A stretch of 64,000 bases of DNA, taken from NCBI RefSeq assembly GCF_015999245.1, contig NZ_JAEAMR010000003.1, positions 252,010-316,009 of the forward strand, written 5' to 3'. Source of the DNA: Streptomyces sp. AV19. GTDB lineage: Bacteria > Actinomycetota > Actinomycetes > Streptomycetales > Streptomycetaceae. Below, in pieces: positions 26,146-34,916 of this stretch. The first letter of the stretch is position 1, and each line of letters begins with the position of its first letter. The notes under the pieces are model-generated. The model ran no database searches, was not told the DNA's origin, and saw only the letters and a list, made by a program, of their open reading frames with translations. A program made the translations under genes and the position numbers.

Positions 26146-29100
26146 GTGGCGAAGGAAACGGCAGGACAGGGGTGGGCCAGGCGGCTCGCCGGATACTGTT
26201 GGCGGTACCGGGGCACCGTGCTCCTGGCACTGGGCTCCTCGCTGGCGGGCATGGCCGTCATGGCGCTCGTCCCGCTCATACCCAAGCTGATCATCGACGA
26301 CGTCATCGGCTCCCACGAGCGCTCCCTCGCCCCCTGGGCCACCCTCCTGATCGTCGCCGCGGTCGTCGTCTACGGCCTCACCTACGTCCGCCGCTACTAC
26401 GGCGGACGCCTCGCGCTCGACGTCCAGCACGACCTGCGGACCGAGATGTACGCGTCCATCGCCCGCCTCGACGGCAAGCGGCAGGACGAGCTCTCCACCG
26501 GCCAGGTCGTCGGCCGGGCCACCAGCGACCTCCAGCTGATCCAGGGGCTGCTGTTCATGCTGCCGATGATGATCGGCAACGTCCTGCTGTTCGTGATCTC
26601 GCTGGGCGTGATGGCGTTCCTCTCCCCGCTGCTCACCGTCGTGGCCCTCGCCGTCGCCCCCGCGATCTGGTTCCTCGCCTCCCGCAGCCGCGTCCGGCTC
26701 CACCCGGCCACCTGGTACGCCCAGGGGCAGGCCGCCGCCGTCGCGGGCGTCGTGGACGGCGCGGTCTCCGGCGTCCGCGTGGTCAAGGGCTTCGGCCAGG
26801 AGGCCCAGGAGACGGACCGGCTCCGCGAGGCCGGCCGGCGGCTGTTCGCCGGGCGGCTGCGCACGGTGCGCCTCAACGCCCGCTACACGCCCGCCCTCCA
26901 GGCCGTCCCCGCGCTCGGCCAGGTCGCGATGCTCGCCCTCGGCGGCTGGATGGCCACCCGCGGGCAGATCACCCTCGGCACGTTCGTCGCCTTCTCCACC
27001 TACCTCGCGCAGCTCGTCGGGCCCGTGCGGATGCTCACCATGGTCCTGACGGTCGGCCAGCAGGCCCGGGCCGGCGTCGAGCGCGTCTGCGAACTCATCG
27101 ACACCGAGCCGGTGATCGACGAGCGCCCCGACGCGCGCGAGCTGCCCGCCGACGCGCCCGCCGTCGTCGAGTTCGACGGCGTCTCCTTCGGCTACGACCC
27201 CGAGCGGCCCGTCCTCGACGGCTTCTCGCTGCGCCTCGAGCCCGGCGAGACCGTCGCGGTCGTCGGCGCCTCCGGCAGCGGCAAGTCGACGCTGTCGCTG
27301 CTGCTGCCACGCTTCTACGACGTGACGTCCGGCGCGGTCCGCGTCGGCGGCCACGACGTGCGCGACCTCACCCACGCCTCGCTGCGGGCCGCGATCGGGC
27401 TCGTGCCCGAGGACAGCTTCCTGTTCTCCGACAGCATCCGCGGCAACATCGCCTACGGCGTCCCCGACGCGACCGACGAGCAGATCCGCGCCGCCGCCCG
27501 CGCCGCTCAGGCCGACGGCTTCATCGAGGCGCTCCCCGACGGCTACGCGACCGAGGTGGGCGAGCAGGGCCTGACCCTCTCCGGCGGACAGCGCCAGCGC
27601 GTCGCCCTCGCCCGGGCCATCCTCACCGACCCCCGCCTGCTCCTCCTCGACGACGCGACCTCGGCGGTCGACGCCCGCGTCGAGCACGAGATCCACGAGG
27701 CGCTGCGCGGCGTCATGGCCGGCCGCACCACGCTCCTGATCGCCCACCGGGCCTCGACGCTGGCGCTCGCCGACCGCATCGCGGTGCTCGACGCCGGACG
27801 CCTGGTCGACGTGGGCACGGCGGCGGAGCTCCAGGAGCGCTGCGCGGTCTACCGGCGGCTGCTGACCGACCCGGACGAGCTGGGGTCCTCGGTGTCCCCC
27901 GGCTACGTGCCGCCCGCGGCCGTCGTCCCCGCGCCCGCGACCGGCCCCGACCGGCGCGTCCGGCGCCCGCGCCCGGTGGACGGGGTCACCCCGTCCCTGT
28001 GGGTCCGCCGCGACGGCGAGGACGCGACGGAGCTGCCCGGCATGCCGGCCACCCCCGAACTCCTCGCCAAGGTCGCCGCGCTCCCGCCGGCCACCGACAC
28101 CCCCGACGTGGACGAGGAGCGCGCTGTCCGGCCCGAGAAGGCGTACGGGCTGCGGCAGTTGCTGCGCGGCTTCGGGACGCCGCTGGCGCTGGCCCTGCTG
28201 CTCGTGGCCCTCGACGCGGTCGCCGGGCTGCTGCTGCCGGTGCTCATCCGGCACGGCATCGACCAGGGCGTCGAGCAGGCGGCGCTCGGCGCGGTCTGGG
28301 CCGCCTCCGGGCTCGCCCTGCTCGTCGTCCTGGGGCAGTGGGCCGCCCAGACCGGCGAGACGCGGGTGACCGGCCGGACCGGCGAACGCGTCCTCTACGC
28401 GCTGCGCGTGAAGATCTTCGCCCAGCTCCAGCGCCTCGGGCTCGACTACTACGAGCGCGAGCTGACCGGCAAGATCATGACCCGGATGACGACGGACGTG
28501 GACGCGCTGTCCTCGTTCCTCCAGACCGGACTGGTCACCGCCGTCGTCTCCGTCCTGACCTTCTTCGGCATATTCGTCGCCCTGCTGGTCATCGACGTCC
28601 AGCTGGCCCTCGTCGTCTTCGCGACGCTGCCGCTGCTGGTCGCCGGGACGTTCTTCTTCCGCCGGCAGAGCGTCAAGGCGTACGAACTCGCCCGCGAGCG
28701 CGTCGGGTTGGTCAACGCCGACCTCCAGGAGAGCGTGGCCGGACTGCGGATCGTCCAGGCGTTCCGCCGCGAGGAGGCGGGCGCGGGACGGTTCGCCGGG
28801 CGCAGCGACGACTACCGGCGGGCGCGGGTGCGCGGCCAGTGGCTGATCTCGGTCTACTTCCCGTTCGTGCAGCTGCTGTCGTCGGTCGCGGCCGCCGCGG
28901 TGCTGATCGTCGGCGCGGGGCGGGTGGACGACGGGACGCTGACCACCGGCGCGCTGGTGGCCTACCTGCTCTACATCGACCTGTTCTTCGCCCCCGTGCA
29001 GCAGCTCTCCCAGGTCTTCGACGGCTACCAGCAGGCGACGGTCTCGCTGGGGCGGATCCAGGCGCTGCTGCGCGAGCCGACGTCGACGCCGGTGGCGGCG

Positions 29101-29886
29101 GAGCCGCGCGAGGTGCGGGAGCTGCGGGGCGAAGTCGCCTTCGAGGACGTGCACTTCCACTACGGGGACGAGGAGAAGCCCGCCCTGGAGGGTGTCCGCC
29201 TGACCGTCCCCGCCGGTCAGACCGTCGCGTTCGTCGGCGAGACGGGCGCGGGCAAGTCCACGCTGGTGAAGATGGTCGCGCGGTTCTACGACCCGACGGC
29301 CGGGGCGGTGCGGGTGGACGGTCACGACCTGCGCGACCTGGACCCGGTCGGCTACCGGCACCGGCTGGGCGTCGTCCCGCAGGAGCCGTACCTCTTCCCC
29401 GGGACGGTGCGGGACGCCATCGCCTACGGGCGGCCGGACGCGACCGACGCGGAGGTCGAGGCGGCGGCGCGGGCGGTCGGCGCGCACGAGATGGTCGCGA
29501 CGCTCGACGGGGGCTATCTGCACCCGGTCGCGGAGCGGGGCCGCAACCTGTCCGCCGGACAGCGGCAGCTGATCGCGCTGGCGCGGGCGGAACTGGTCGA
29601 TCCGGACGTGCTGCTGCTGGACGAGGCGACGGCGTCCCTCGACCTCGCGACGGAGGCGCTGGTCAACGAGGCGACGGAGCGCTTGGCCGGGCGCCGTACG
29701 ACGCTGGTCGTCGCGCACCGCCTGACGACGGCGGCGCGGGCGGACCGGGTGGTTGTGCTGGATGGGGGGCGGGTGGTCGAGGACGGTACGCATGGGGAGT
29801 TGCTGGCGCTGGGCGGCCGGTACGCGGACCTGTGGCGGACGTTCGCGGGGGAGGGGACGGTACCGGTGTCCCCGGCCCGCGGCTGA
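26146..29886 (+). CDS. Fused heterodimer-type ABC exporter (TMD-NBD-TMD-NBD)
   Basis: 1246 aa; two half-exporters fused end to end. The start GTG at 26146 has GGGAGG 6 bp upstream; an ATG 21 bp earlier lacks a site. Unit 1: six TM helices, then NBD1 with Walker A GASGSGKST (about residue 375), signature LSGGQ and Walker B LLLLDDATSA, where Asp replaces the catalytic Glu. Unit 2: TM domain (about 670-960), NBD2 with Walker A GETGAGKST (about 1035), signature LSAGQ and canonical LLLLDEATAS. One nucleotide site is therefore degenerate, as in TM287/288-type exporters. It lies 102 bp after kdpB. Substrate unknown; lipid or drug export is typical. Confidence 0.93.
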   Translation: MAKETAGQGWARRLAGYCWRYRGTVLLALGSSLAGMAVMALVPLIPKLIIDDVIGSHERSLAPWATLLIVAAVVVYGLTYVRRYYGGRLALDVQHDLRTEMYASIARLDGKRQDELSTGQVVGRATSDLQLIQGLLFMLPMMIGNVLLFVISLGVMAFLSPLLTVVALAVAPAIWFLASRSRVRLHPATWYAQGQAAAVAGVVDGAVSGVRVVKGFGQEAQETDRLREAGRRLFAGRLRTVRLNARYTPALQAVPALGQVAMLALGGWMATRGQITLGTFVAFSTYLAQLVGPVRMLTMVLTVGQQARAGVERVCELIDTEPVIDERPDARELPADAPAVVEFDGVSFGYDPERPVLDGFSLRLEPGETVAVVGASGSGKSTLSLLLPRFYDVTSGAVRVGGHDVRDLTHASLRAAIGLVPEDSFLFSDSIRGNIAYGVPDATDEQIRAAARAAQADGFIEALPDGYATEVGEQGLTLSGGQRQRVALARAILTDPRLLLLDDATSAVDARVEHEIHEALRGVMAGRTTLLIAHRASTLALADRIAVLDAGRLVDVGTAAELQERCAVYRRLLTDPDELGSSVSPGYVPPAAVVPAPATGPDRRVRRPRPVDGVTPSLWVRRDGEDATELPGMPATPELLAKVAALPPATDTPDVDEERAVRPEKAYGLRQLLRGFGTPLALALLLVALDAVAGLLLPVLIRHGIDQGVEQAALGAVWAASGLALLVVLGQWAAQTGETRVTGRTGERVLYALRVKIFAQLQRLGLDYYERELTGKIMTRMTTDVDALSSFLQTGLVTAVVSVLTFFGIFVALLVIDVQLALVVFATLPLLVAGTFFFRRQSVKAYELARERVGLVNADLQESVAGLRIVQAFRREEAGAGRFAGRSDDYRRARVRGQWLISVYFPFVQLLSSVAAAAVLIVGAGRVDDGTLTTGALVAYLLYIDLFFAPVQQLSQVFDGYQQATVSLGRIQALLREPTSTPVAAEPREVRELRGEVAFEDVHFHYGDEEKPALEGVRLTVPAGQTVAFVGETGAGKSTLVKMVARFYDPTAGAVRVDGHDLRDLDPVGYRHRLGVVPQEPYLFPGTVRDAIAYGRPDATDAEVEAAARAVGAHEMVATLDGGYLHPVAERGRNLSAGQRQLIALARAELVDPDVLLLDEATASLDLATEALVNEATERLAGRRTTLVVAHRLTTAARADRVVVLDGGRVVEDGTHGELLALGGRYADLWRTFAGEGTVPVSPARG

Positions 29887-29910
29887 TTCTCTCCCCGCCC
29901 CGCCCTTTCT

Positions 29911-29939
29911 CCCCCAGCTACCGCTGGGGGTACCCCCAG
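29911..29939 (+). terminator. Terminator-like palindromes after the ABC exporter
   Basis: cccccagc / gctggggg is an 8-bp stem with a 4-base loop. It overlaps the perfect 16-bp palindrome ctgggggtacccccag. The rest of the interval to 30180 has no confident gene; a minus-strand stretch at about 29,970-30,065 reads like protein but has no good start. Confidence 0.5.
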
Positions 29940-30180
29940 TTTCCCCGGGGCGGGGCCCCGGGCCAGGGAGTAATTGTCGAATCCTCCGTTCGTGGTGGTG
30001 CCGTCGGCGTTGACTACGCTGAGCACAGGCGTGCCTTCCCGCTCGACGCGCCAAGGTCGGCCCACTCGGTGATCTACCGGTCAATCACCCGGGAAGGTAC
30101 GCCCGTTGCTCGCCCCCCGGGCCGGATCCACAGGTACTGAGCATTGCTCGCGGGAAACTTACGAAGTTACTGAACTGACC

Positions 30181-30648
30181 TCAGCTCATCGGGCAGGGCA
30201 GCTCCGGATCGGCCCGGTTCGGCGAGCACGCCACCAACGCCACCGACAGGAACAAGGTCCCTCGGAGGTAGAACCCAAGCGAGGCATCCTCACCGAGCGC
30301 CAGACGATCAGCAGCGGAGGCGGTGAGAACGGCGAGCCGGGTCGTGTCCTGGTCGTGCTCCGATGCGAACCGGGGCGCGTGCTCGGTCAGTTGCTGCCCC
30401 AGCCACTCCGCAGCCTCCTTCGGTTCGTCCCAGGTGTCCCGGATCAGCCGGGGCGGCTTCAGCAGCCACAAGGCCGTTTCGATCGGCGGGACATCGGTGG
30501 TCTTCCATTCCGCGACGGCTTCCCGGTACCGCTGCTGCACCTCGTCGGGGCTGGTGGCCGTCGGTGCCAACGACGGTGGTGGGCGGCGGATGCTCTCCTT
30601 GTCGAAGGTGGTCTTCTCGCCGGTCCAGAGATACCCGTGAACGTGCAA
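30181..30648 (-). CDS. Hypothetical protein, 5' end uncertain
   Basis: 155 aa from a TTG at 30648. Open reading continues upstream through SGGGAAFICSGQDDR in the same frame, but no ATG or GTG occurs before the region of the DUF397 remnant, so the true start may have been lost to a frameshift. The body is soluble and helical (PPIETALWLLKPPRLIRDTW, LGQQLTEHAPRFASEHDQDT), with a hydrophobic patch near the C-terminus (TLFLSVALVAC). Family not recognised. It belongs to a minus-strand group with DUF397, DUF5753 and DUF6879 genes. Confidence 0.6.
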   Translation of the reverse strand: MHVHGYLWTGEKTTFDKESIRRPPPSLAPTATSPDEVQQRYREAVAEWKTTDVPPIETALWLLKPPRLIRDTWDEPKEAAEWLGQQLTEHAPRFASEHDQDTTRLAVLTASAADRLALGEDASLGFYLRGTLFLSVALVACSPNRADPELPCPMS

Positions 30649-30736
30649 CCGGTCGTCCTGTCCAGAGCAGATGAAGGCGGCCCCACCCCCGGAGAGTGAA
30701 GGCCGCCGGTCAACGAGTGGCCGTGAAGGCCGTGGG

Positions 30737-30960
30737 TCAGGCCGTGAGGCCGAAGCGGGCCGGGTCGATACCGGCCGCGTCCAGCTCCGCCGTGGTGAAC
30801 CTCAGCGGCTCCACACCGGGCCGCTTGCTGTCGCCCATGGCCCAGGCGTCGTCACAATGCGGGCGAGCGTCACGCACGCTTCGCCGTCGGGGTGGGTGTT
30901 GCCACCGCACGCCTTCGAAAACTCGGCGCCGTCGAGGGTCAGGCTGTACACGTCGCTCAT
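30737..30960 (-). pseudogene. DUF397 protein gene with a one-base frameshift
   Basis: The ATG at 30960 opens MSDVYSLTLDGAEFSKACGG and continues to about CVTLARI. The frame then runs into an early TGA, while the adjoining frame carries the rest of a DUF397 domain (AWAMGDSKRPGVEPLRF to DPARFGLTA) ending at 30737. Adding one G near 30853-30857 (ATTGTGACG to ATTGGTGACG) would restore a 75-residue protein reading RIGDDAWAMGDSKRPG. DUF397 proteins accompany Scr1-type regulators such as the one at 31358. It is a genuine pseudogene or a sequencing error. Confidence 0.8.
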
Positions 30961-30996
30961 GATGAGCCTTCCTGATCGATGGGTACGGACACCTCG

Positions 30997-31296
30997 CTAG
31001 GCGTCGTGGTCGCGGCCAGCGTCAAGGTCTCGCTGGCTCCGCTTCGCCGACTCCGCGTAGATCAGGGCGTTGATCAGCTTCTTGGCCGTGGCCAGCGGAA
31101 CCGTCCCGAGGAAGAGGGACGGCTCACCACTGAGGGACGCGCGGCCCTTCAACAGCGGCCACGAGTCCGTGTCCCCGACCCTGATGCCCATCTCCGCCAG
31201 CGCACGACCCAGCATGAAGGCCGTGTCATCGGCTTTCTTCTTGCCTGCCAGGAAGGCGTCGGCTTGCTGTGCGGCTACGTCGATGTCCGTGGTCAT
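30997..31296 (-). CDS. Small hypothetical protein
   Basis: 99 aa from an ATG at 31296, a charged soluble protein (MTTDIDVAAQQADAFLAGKKK). A WPLLKGRASLSGEPSLFLGTVPLATAKKLINALIYAE segment looks like a compact domain with a terminal helix. It lies between the DUF5753 regulator and the DUF397 remnant, all on the minus strand. No family recognised; partner role in the Scr1-like locus is inferred from position. Confidence 0.65.
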   Translation of the reverse strand: MTTDIDVAAQQADAFLAGKKKADDTAFMLGRALAEMGIRVGDTDSWPLLKGRASLSGEPSLFLGTVPLATAKKLINALIYAESAKRSQRDLDAGRDHDA

Positions 31297-31357
31297 GAGG
31301 AGACGCTAGAGAGCAACGGGCCCTGGCTGCCGAGATGTTGCACGATGTTGTACGTTT

Positions 31358-32200
31358 TCATGCCTCGCAGGCGTCGAGAGCCGTCCTGATCAGAGCTTTG
31401 GCCTTCGAGCCGTACACGGCTGCGCGTGCCATCTGAGCGAAGGCACTGAGATATACGTTGATCTCGGATGGGTTCGTCACGCGGACCATGGCTGTCAGGG
31501 TCTCGACTTGAACTTCGCGATCATCGAACGCATAGAAGGTTTCGATGGGCCATACCGAGCGGCGCGACATTTTGGGGATGATCCCGAAGGCAAGGTTGGG
31601 GCGCCCGATGACTGACAGGAAGTGCTCCAGCTGCCCCGCGTGCTGCGGAAGTTCAGTCATCGGCATATACAGGGCCGACTCTTCCATGAGGATCGAGACC
31701 TGACGACTGCCCTGGATAACGTCCTCTGAGCGCTCCAGGCGGGCCTGTACGGCGTCTTCGACGTCGTCCGGCAGGTTCCTGAAATGGCGGATCGTGCGGA
31801 GGATGCCACGGGCGTACGGCTCCGTCTGAAGCATCCCGGGAAGCACACCGCAGCTGTAGACCCGGAAGGAGCGTGTCTCTTGGTAGATGCTGTTGCGCTG
31901 TGCCTTACTGAGCCCGCCCTTCAGGTACTGCGTCCACTGGACGTACAGGGTCTTGGCTGTGCGAGTGGTCTCTATCAGCGCTTCGGCTTCTTCGGGTTTG
32001 CCGCACGCAGCGCACCAAGCGCGGATGTCAGCGGGCTTCGGGATCGTCTTCCGAGTGATGATCCGGTGCGTCTTGGAACGGTCCCAGCCGCACAGAGCGG
32101 CCAGCCGGGCCCCCGAAAGATCGGCGTCTTCCATCATGCGCATGAGCCGGTCGGCAACTGCCTTATGGGCCTCTTCAGCCGTAGACAGAGGTGAGGTCAT
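31358..32200 (-). CDS. Scr1-like HTH regulator with DUF5753 domain
   Basis: 280 aa. The N-terminal helix-turn-helix (residues 8-65) contains ADLSGARLAALCGWDRSKTHRIITRK. The C-terminal about 190 residues form the DUF5753 domain, recognised from YQETRSFRVYSCGVLPGMLQTEPYARGIL, RLERSEDVI and ETLTAMVRVTNPSEINVYL. Such proteins pair with DUF397 proteins in Streptomyces (Scr1/Scr2, SCO4441/4442) and are antitoxin-like regulators affecting development and antibiotic production. A DUF397 gene lies nearby but is frameshifted. A DUF6879 gene is immediately upstream with an 18-bp gap. Confidence 0.88.
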   Translation of the reverse strand: MTSPLSTAEEAHKAVADRLMRMMEDADLSGARLAALCGWDRSKTHRIITRKTIPKPADIRAWCAACGKPEEAEALIETTRTAKTLYVQWTQYLKGGLSKAQRNSIYQETRSFRVYSCGVLPGMLQTEPYARGILRTIRHFRNLPDDVEDAVQARLERSEDVIQGSRQVSILMEESALYMPMTELPQHAGQLEHFLSVIGRPNLAFGIIPKMSRRSVWPIETFYAFDDREVQVETLTAMVRVTNPSEINVYLSAFAQMARAAVYGSKAKALIRTALDACEA

Positions 32201-32218
32201 GGACTGGCCGCTGTTCTG

Positions 32219-32746
32219 TCAGACGCTGTACTTGTCGTGCGGGATGGCTCGCTCCCAGACCGCCTCGAACATATCGGCACACCGCGCCGCCACGCCCGCA
32301 TCTTCCGTGAAGTCCGTGTGCACCCAACGGCCGTCACCGTCAAAGATGTTGAACTGGACCAGCTTGTCGTCGAAGAGCCAGATGTCGTTGCCGGGCAACG
32401 ACAAGTCGGATGCCTGGCGGCGCGGGAGCCACCGGACTTGTTCCCCGCAGGCGACGTTGCCGTACGTGACGTAGTGCTCCCACCTGATGTAGTCCGAGAC
32501 CGGCTCGCTGACCACCCGCGCACGGCGTACCGAAATACCCTGCACCGTCATGTCCTGAATGAGGCCGTGCCAGTCGTCGCGCCACCACGACGAACGGTCC
32601 TCCCAGTTCTTCCGCTCTCCGGCCAGCCAGGCATCGAAGCCGGGATGTTCGCCGGGGACGGCGTACGCATCGCGGGTCTCAAGGTGCACTGCCGAGCGCT
32701 CGCACTGCCGGAGCAGAGCGGCGAACTCAGCCAGACTCTGCGACAC
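32219..32746 (-). CDS. DUF6879 family protein
   Basis: 175 aa. The sequence matches the pattern of DUF6879 proteins found with Scr1-type regulators: AEFAALLRQCERSAVHLETRDAY at the N-terminus, GISVRRARVVSEPVSDYIRWEHYVT in the centre, then RWLPRRQASDLSLPGNDIWLFDDKLVQFNIFDGDG. Biochemical function is unknown. It overlaps the upstream small gene by 20 bp and precedes the DUF5753 regulator by 18 bp, forming one transcription unit. Confidence 0.85.
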   Translation of the reverse strand: MSQSLAEFAALLRQCERSAVHLETRDAYAVPGEHPGFDAWLAGERKNWEDRSSWWRDDWHGLIQDMTVQGISVRRARVVSEPVSDYIRWEHYVTYGNVACGEQVRWLPRRQASDLSLPGNDIWLFDDKLVQFNIFDGDGRWVHTDFTEDAGVAARCADMFEAVWERAIPHDKYSV

Positions 32747-32957
32747 GAATAGCCTCCTTCAGAAGCGGGATCATCCTCGGTTCCAGAACGATCAGCGTCT
32801 CATCCTCGGATCGCGGTGAGTCCGTCAGCGTACGAGCTTGAGCGTCGCCCCCGGCCTGCCGCCCCTGAATGAGTAGCCGCCGGTCGTCGTCCACCCAGAC
32901 TGCCGGGCACCCGTTCACATCGGACTCGGGGTCCTTGCCGATGAAGGTGTAACCCAT
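32727..32957 (-). CDS. Small conserved protein of the DUF6879/Scr1 unit
   Basis: 76 aa from the ATG at 32957, with an excellent AGGAGGG site; longer upstream reading is not protein-like. It begins MGYTFIGKDPESDVNGCPAVWVDDDRRLLIQGRQ and ends with EPRMIPLLKEAIRVAE. Proteins of this form commonly precede DUF6879 genes in Streptomyces, but I know no function. It is the first gene of the unit, so the promoter should lie at about 32,960-33,070. Confidence 0.75.
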   Translation of the reverse strand: MGYTFIGKDPESDVNGCPAVWVDDDRRLLIQGRQAGGDAQARTLTDSPRSEDETLIVLEPRMIPLLKEAIRVAESG

Positions 32958-33072
32958 GGTGCGCCCTCCTACTGTGAGTGTTGCGCTGCGTTGCAGAGCG
33001 TCACACTGCCGGTAACGCACGGTCAAGGGAGCGTGCAGGGTCCGCAAGGGGCGCTCGGATCCGCCCGGAGCT

Positions 33073-33282
33073 TCAACTCCGGCTCTGCCACGGGGCCGAG
33101 GTGCCGGCGAGGACGGACCCCTGCCGCGAGCCGATCGCCGAACTGGAGGCACTGAACAGGCCTTTGCTCCCATAGGCCTGGAGGAGGGCCAGGGCGATGC
33201 CGAGGACGACGAACGGGGCTCTGCGGCGCCGCTGCTGAGGCGGAAAGGGCGGCGGGGGAGGGAGAGGCTGGAGCGTCGTCAT
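33073..33282 (-). CDS. Small Pro-rich membrane protein
   Basis: 69 aa. The N-terminus is Pro-rich (LQPLPPPPPFPPQQ), then four arginines precede one hydrophobic helix (APFVVLGIALALLQAYG), followed by a Ser-rich tail. A tail-in or anchor topology is likely. It is divergent from the S28 peptidase. Short and without recognised family, so only moderately supported. Confidence 0.5.
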   Translation of the reverse strand: MTTLQPLPPPPPFPPQQRRRRAPFVVLGIALALLQAYGSKGLFSASSSAIGSRQGSVLAGTSAPWQSRS

Positions 33283-33447
33283 GGCTCCAGCGTTACGGAC
33301 GCTTCACTTCCGGACCTGAGCGCACGTACTCAGATCCGCTACTCAGGCTGCGTACCGGCCGCCGCCGAGCGGAGAAAATGGGTCTAGCGCACCCCGCGCA
33401 ACCCCCGGTAGGTTCGCCGCGACCTTAGCGAACCCAGGGGAGGGCGT

Positions 33448-34899
33448 ATGCGCAAGGCTCTCAGATGGCTGCTGGCGCTGGTGGTGCTCATAGGAGCGAT
33501 CGGCGCCGGCGGCACGACGGCCGGGGCGGCGTACGCCTCCGGCCGGGACACAACCGACACCAACACCGACACCGACATCAAGAACCGCATCCTGGAGATA
33601 CCCGGCATGCGGCTCGTCGAGGAGAAGCCCTACGCGGGCTACCGCTACCTCGTCATGACGTACCGGCAGCCGATCGACCACCGGCAGCCCAAGAAGGGCA
33701 CCTTCGAGCAGCGGTTCACCCTGCTCCACAAGGACACCAACCGCCCCACCGTTTTCTTCACTTCCGGTTACCACGTTTCCACCAACCCCAGCCGCAGCGA
33801 GCCCACGCGCATCATCGACGGCAACCAGGTGTCGATGGAGTACCGCTTCTTCACCCCCTCGCGCCCCCAGCCCGCCGACTGGTCGAAGCTGGACATCTGG
33901 CAGGCGGCCAGTGACCAGCACCGCCTCTACCAGGCGCTCAAGCCCGTCTACGGCAAGAACTGGCTGGCCACGGGCGGCAGCAAGGGCGGCATGACGGCCA
34001 CCTACTTCCGCCGCTTCTACCCGGACGACATGAACGGCACCGTCGCCTACGTCGCGCCGAACGACATCGACAACGACGAGGACTCGGCGTACGACCGCTT
34101 CTTCGCCACCGTCGGCGACAAGGCCTGCCGCACGCAGCTCGACTCCGTGCAGCGCGAGGCGCTCGTCCGCCGCGGCGAGATCGTCGCCCGCTACGAGAAG
34201 TGGGCCAAGGAGAACGGCAAGACGTTCAAGGTCGTCGGCAGTGCCGACAAGGCGTACGAGAACGTCGTCCTCGACCTGGTCTGGTCCTTCTGGCAGTACC
34301 ACCTGCAGAGCGACTGCGCCTCCGTGCCCGCCACCAAGGCGTCCACGGACGAGCTCTACAAGTTCGTCGACGACATCTCCGGCTTCGACGCCTACACCGA
34401 CCAGGGTCTGGAGCGCTTCACCCCGTACTACTACCAGGCGGGCACCGAGCTGGGCGCGCCCACGGTCAAGTACCCGCACCTGAAGGGCCTGCTGAAGTAC
34501 CCCGGCATCAACCAGCCGCGCTCGTACGTGCCCCGGGACATCACGATGAAGTGGCACAAGGGCTCGATGGCGGACGTGGACCGCTGGGTGCGCAACGACA
34601 GCACGCGGATGCTCTTCGTCTACGGGCAGAACGACCCGTGGAGCGGCGAGCCGTTCCGCCTGGGCCGCAACGCCGAGAAGCGGCACGACTTCCGCTTCTA
34701 CGCGCCGGGCGGCAACCACGGCTCCAACATCGCGCAGCTCGTCGCCGACGAGCGGACCAAGGCCACGGCCGAGGTCCTGAAGTGGGCGGGCGTGGCGCCG
34801 AAGGCCGTGGAGAAGGACGAGAAGGCGGCCAGGCCGCTCGCGCCCTTCGACGCGAAGCTCGACCACGTCAAGACGGAGCGGCAGTTCCTGCGCCCGTAA
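33448..34899 (+). CDS. Secreted S28-family serine peptidase (tripeptidyl aminopeptidase-like)
   Basis: 483 aa. N-terminal signal peptide: basic MRKALRW, hydrophobic LLALVVLIGAIGAGG, cleavage near AGAAYASG. The mature part is an alpha/beta hydrolase of the PS-10/S28 type found in Streptomyces. The nucleophile elbow is TGGSKGGMTA, the Asp is in VYGQNDPWSGEPF, and the His is in APGGNHGSNI. It probably removes tri- or dipeptides from extracellular peptides. Monocistronic; a lipoprotein gene converges 17 bp beyond the stop. Confidence 0.9.
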   Translation: MRKALRWLLALVVLIGAIGAGGTTAGAAYASGRDTTDTNTDTDIKNRILEIPGMRLVEEKPYAGYRYLVMTYRQPIDHRQPKKGTFEQRFTLLHKDTNRPTVFFTSGYHVSTNPSRSEPTRIIDGNQVSMEYRFFTPSRPQPADWSKLDIWQAASDQHRLYQALKPVYGKNWLATGGSKGGMTATYFRRFYPDDMNGTVAYVAPNDIDNDEDSAYDRFFATVGDKACRTQLDSVQREALVRRGEIVARYEKWAKENGKTFKVVGSADKAYENVVLDLVWSFWQYHLQSDCASVPATKASTDELYKFVDDISGFDAYTDQGLERFTPYYYQAGTELGAPTVKYPHLKGLLKYPGINQPRSYVPRDITMKWHKGSMADVDRWVRNDSTRMLFVYGQNDPWSGEPFRLGRNAEKRHDFRFYAPGGNHGSNIAQLVADERTKATAEVLKWAGVAPKAVEKDEKAARPLAPFDAKLDHVKTERQFLRP

Positions 34900-34916
34900 C
34901 TCCGGGCTCCGGCATA

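Noticed and set aside
29970..30065. Minus-strand protein-like stretch (GRPWRVEREGTPVL, then NADGTTTNGGFDNYS)
   Set aside because: It reads plausibly but lacks a ribosome site and a C-terminus outside the ABC gene's antisense; at most a fragment.
23851..30084. A 2077-codon open frame on the minus strand
   Set aside because: It is antisense to kdpB and the ABC exporter, has no recognisable domain and consists of low-complexity Asp/Gly/Arg/Val sequence, the usual shadow of high-GC codon bias.
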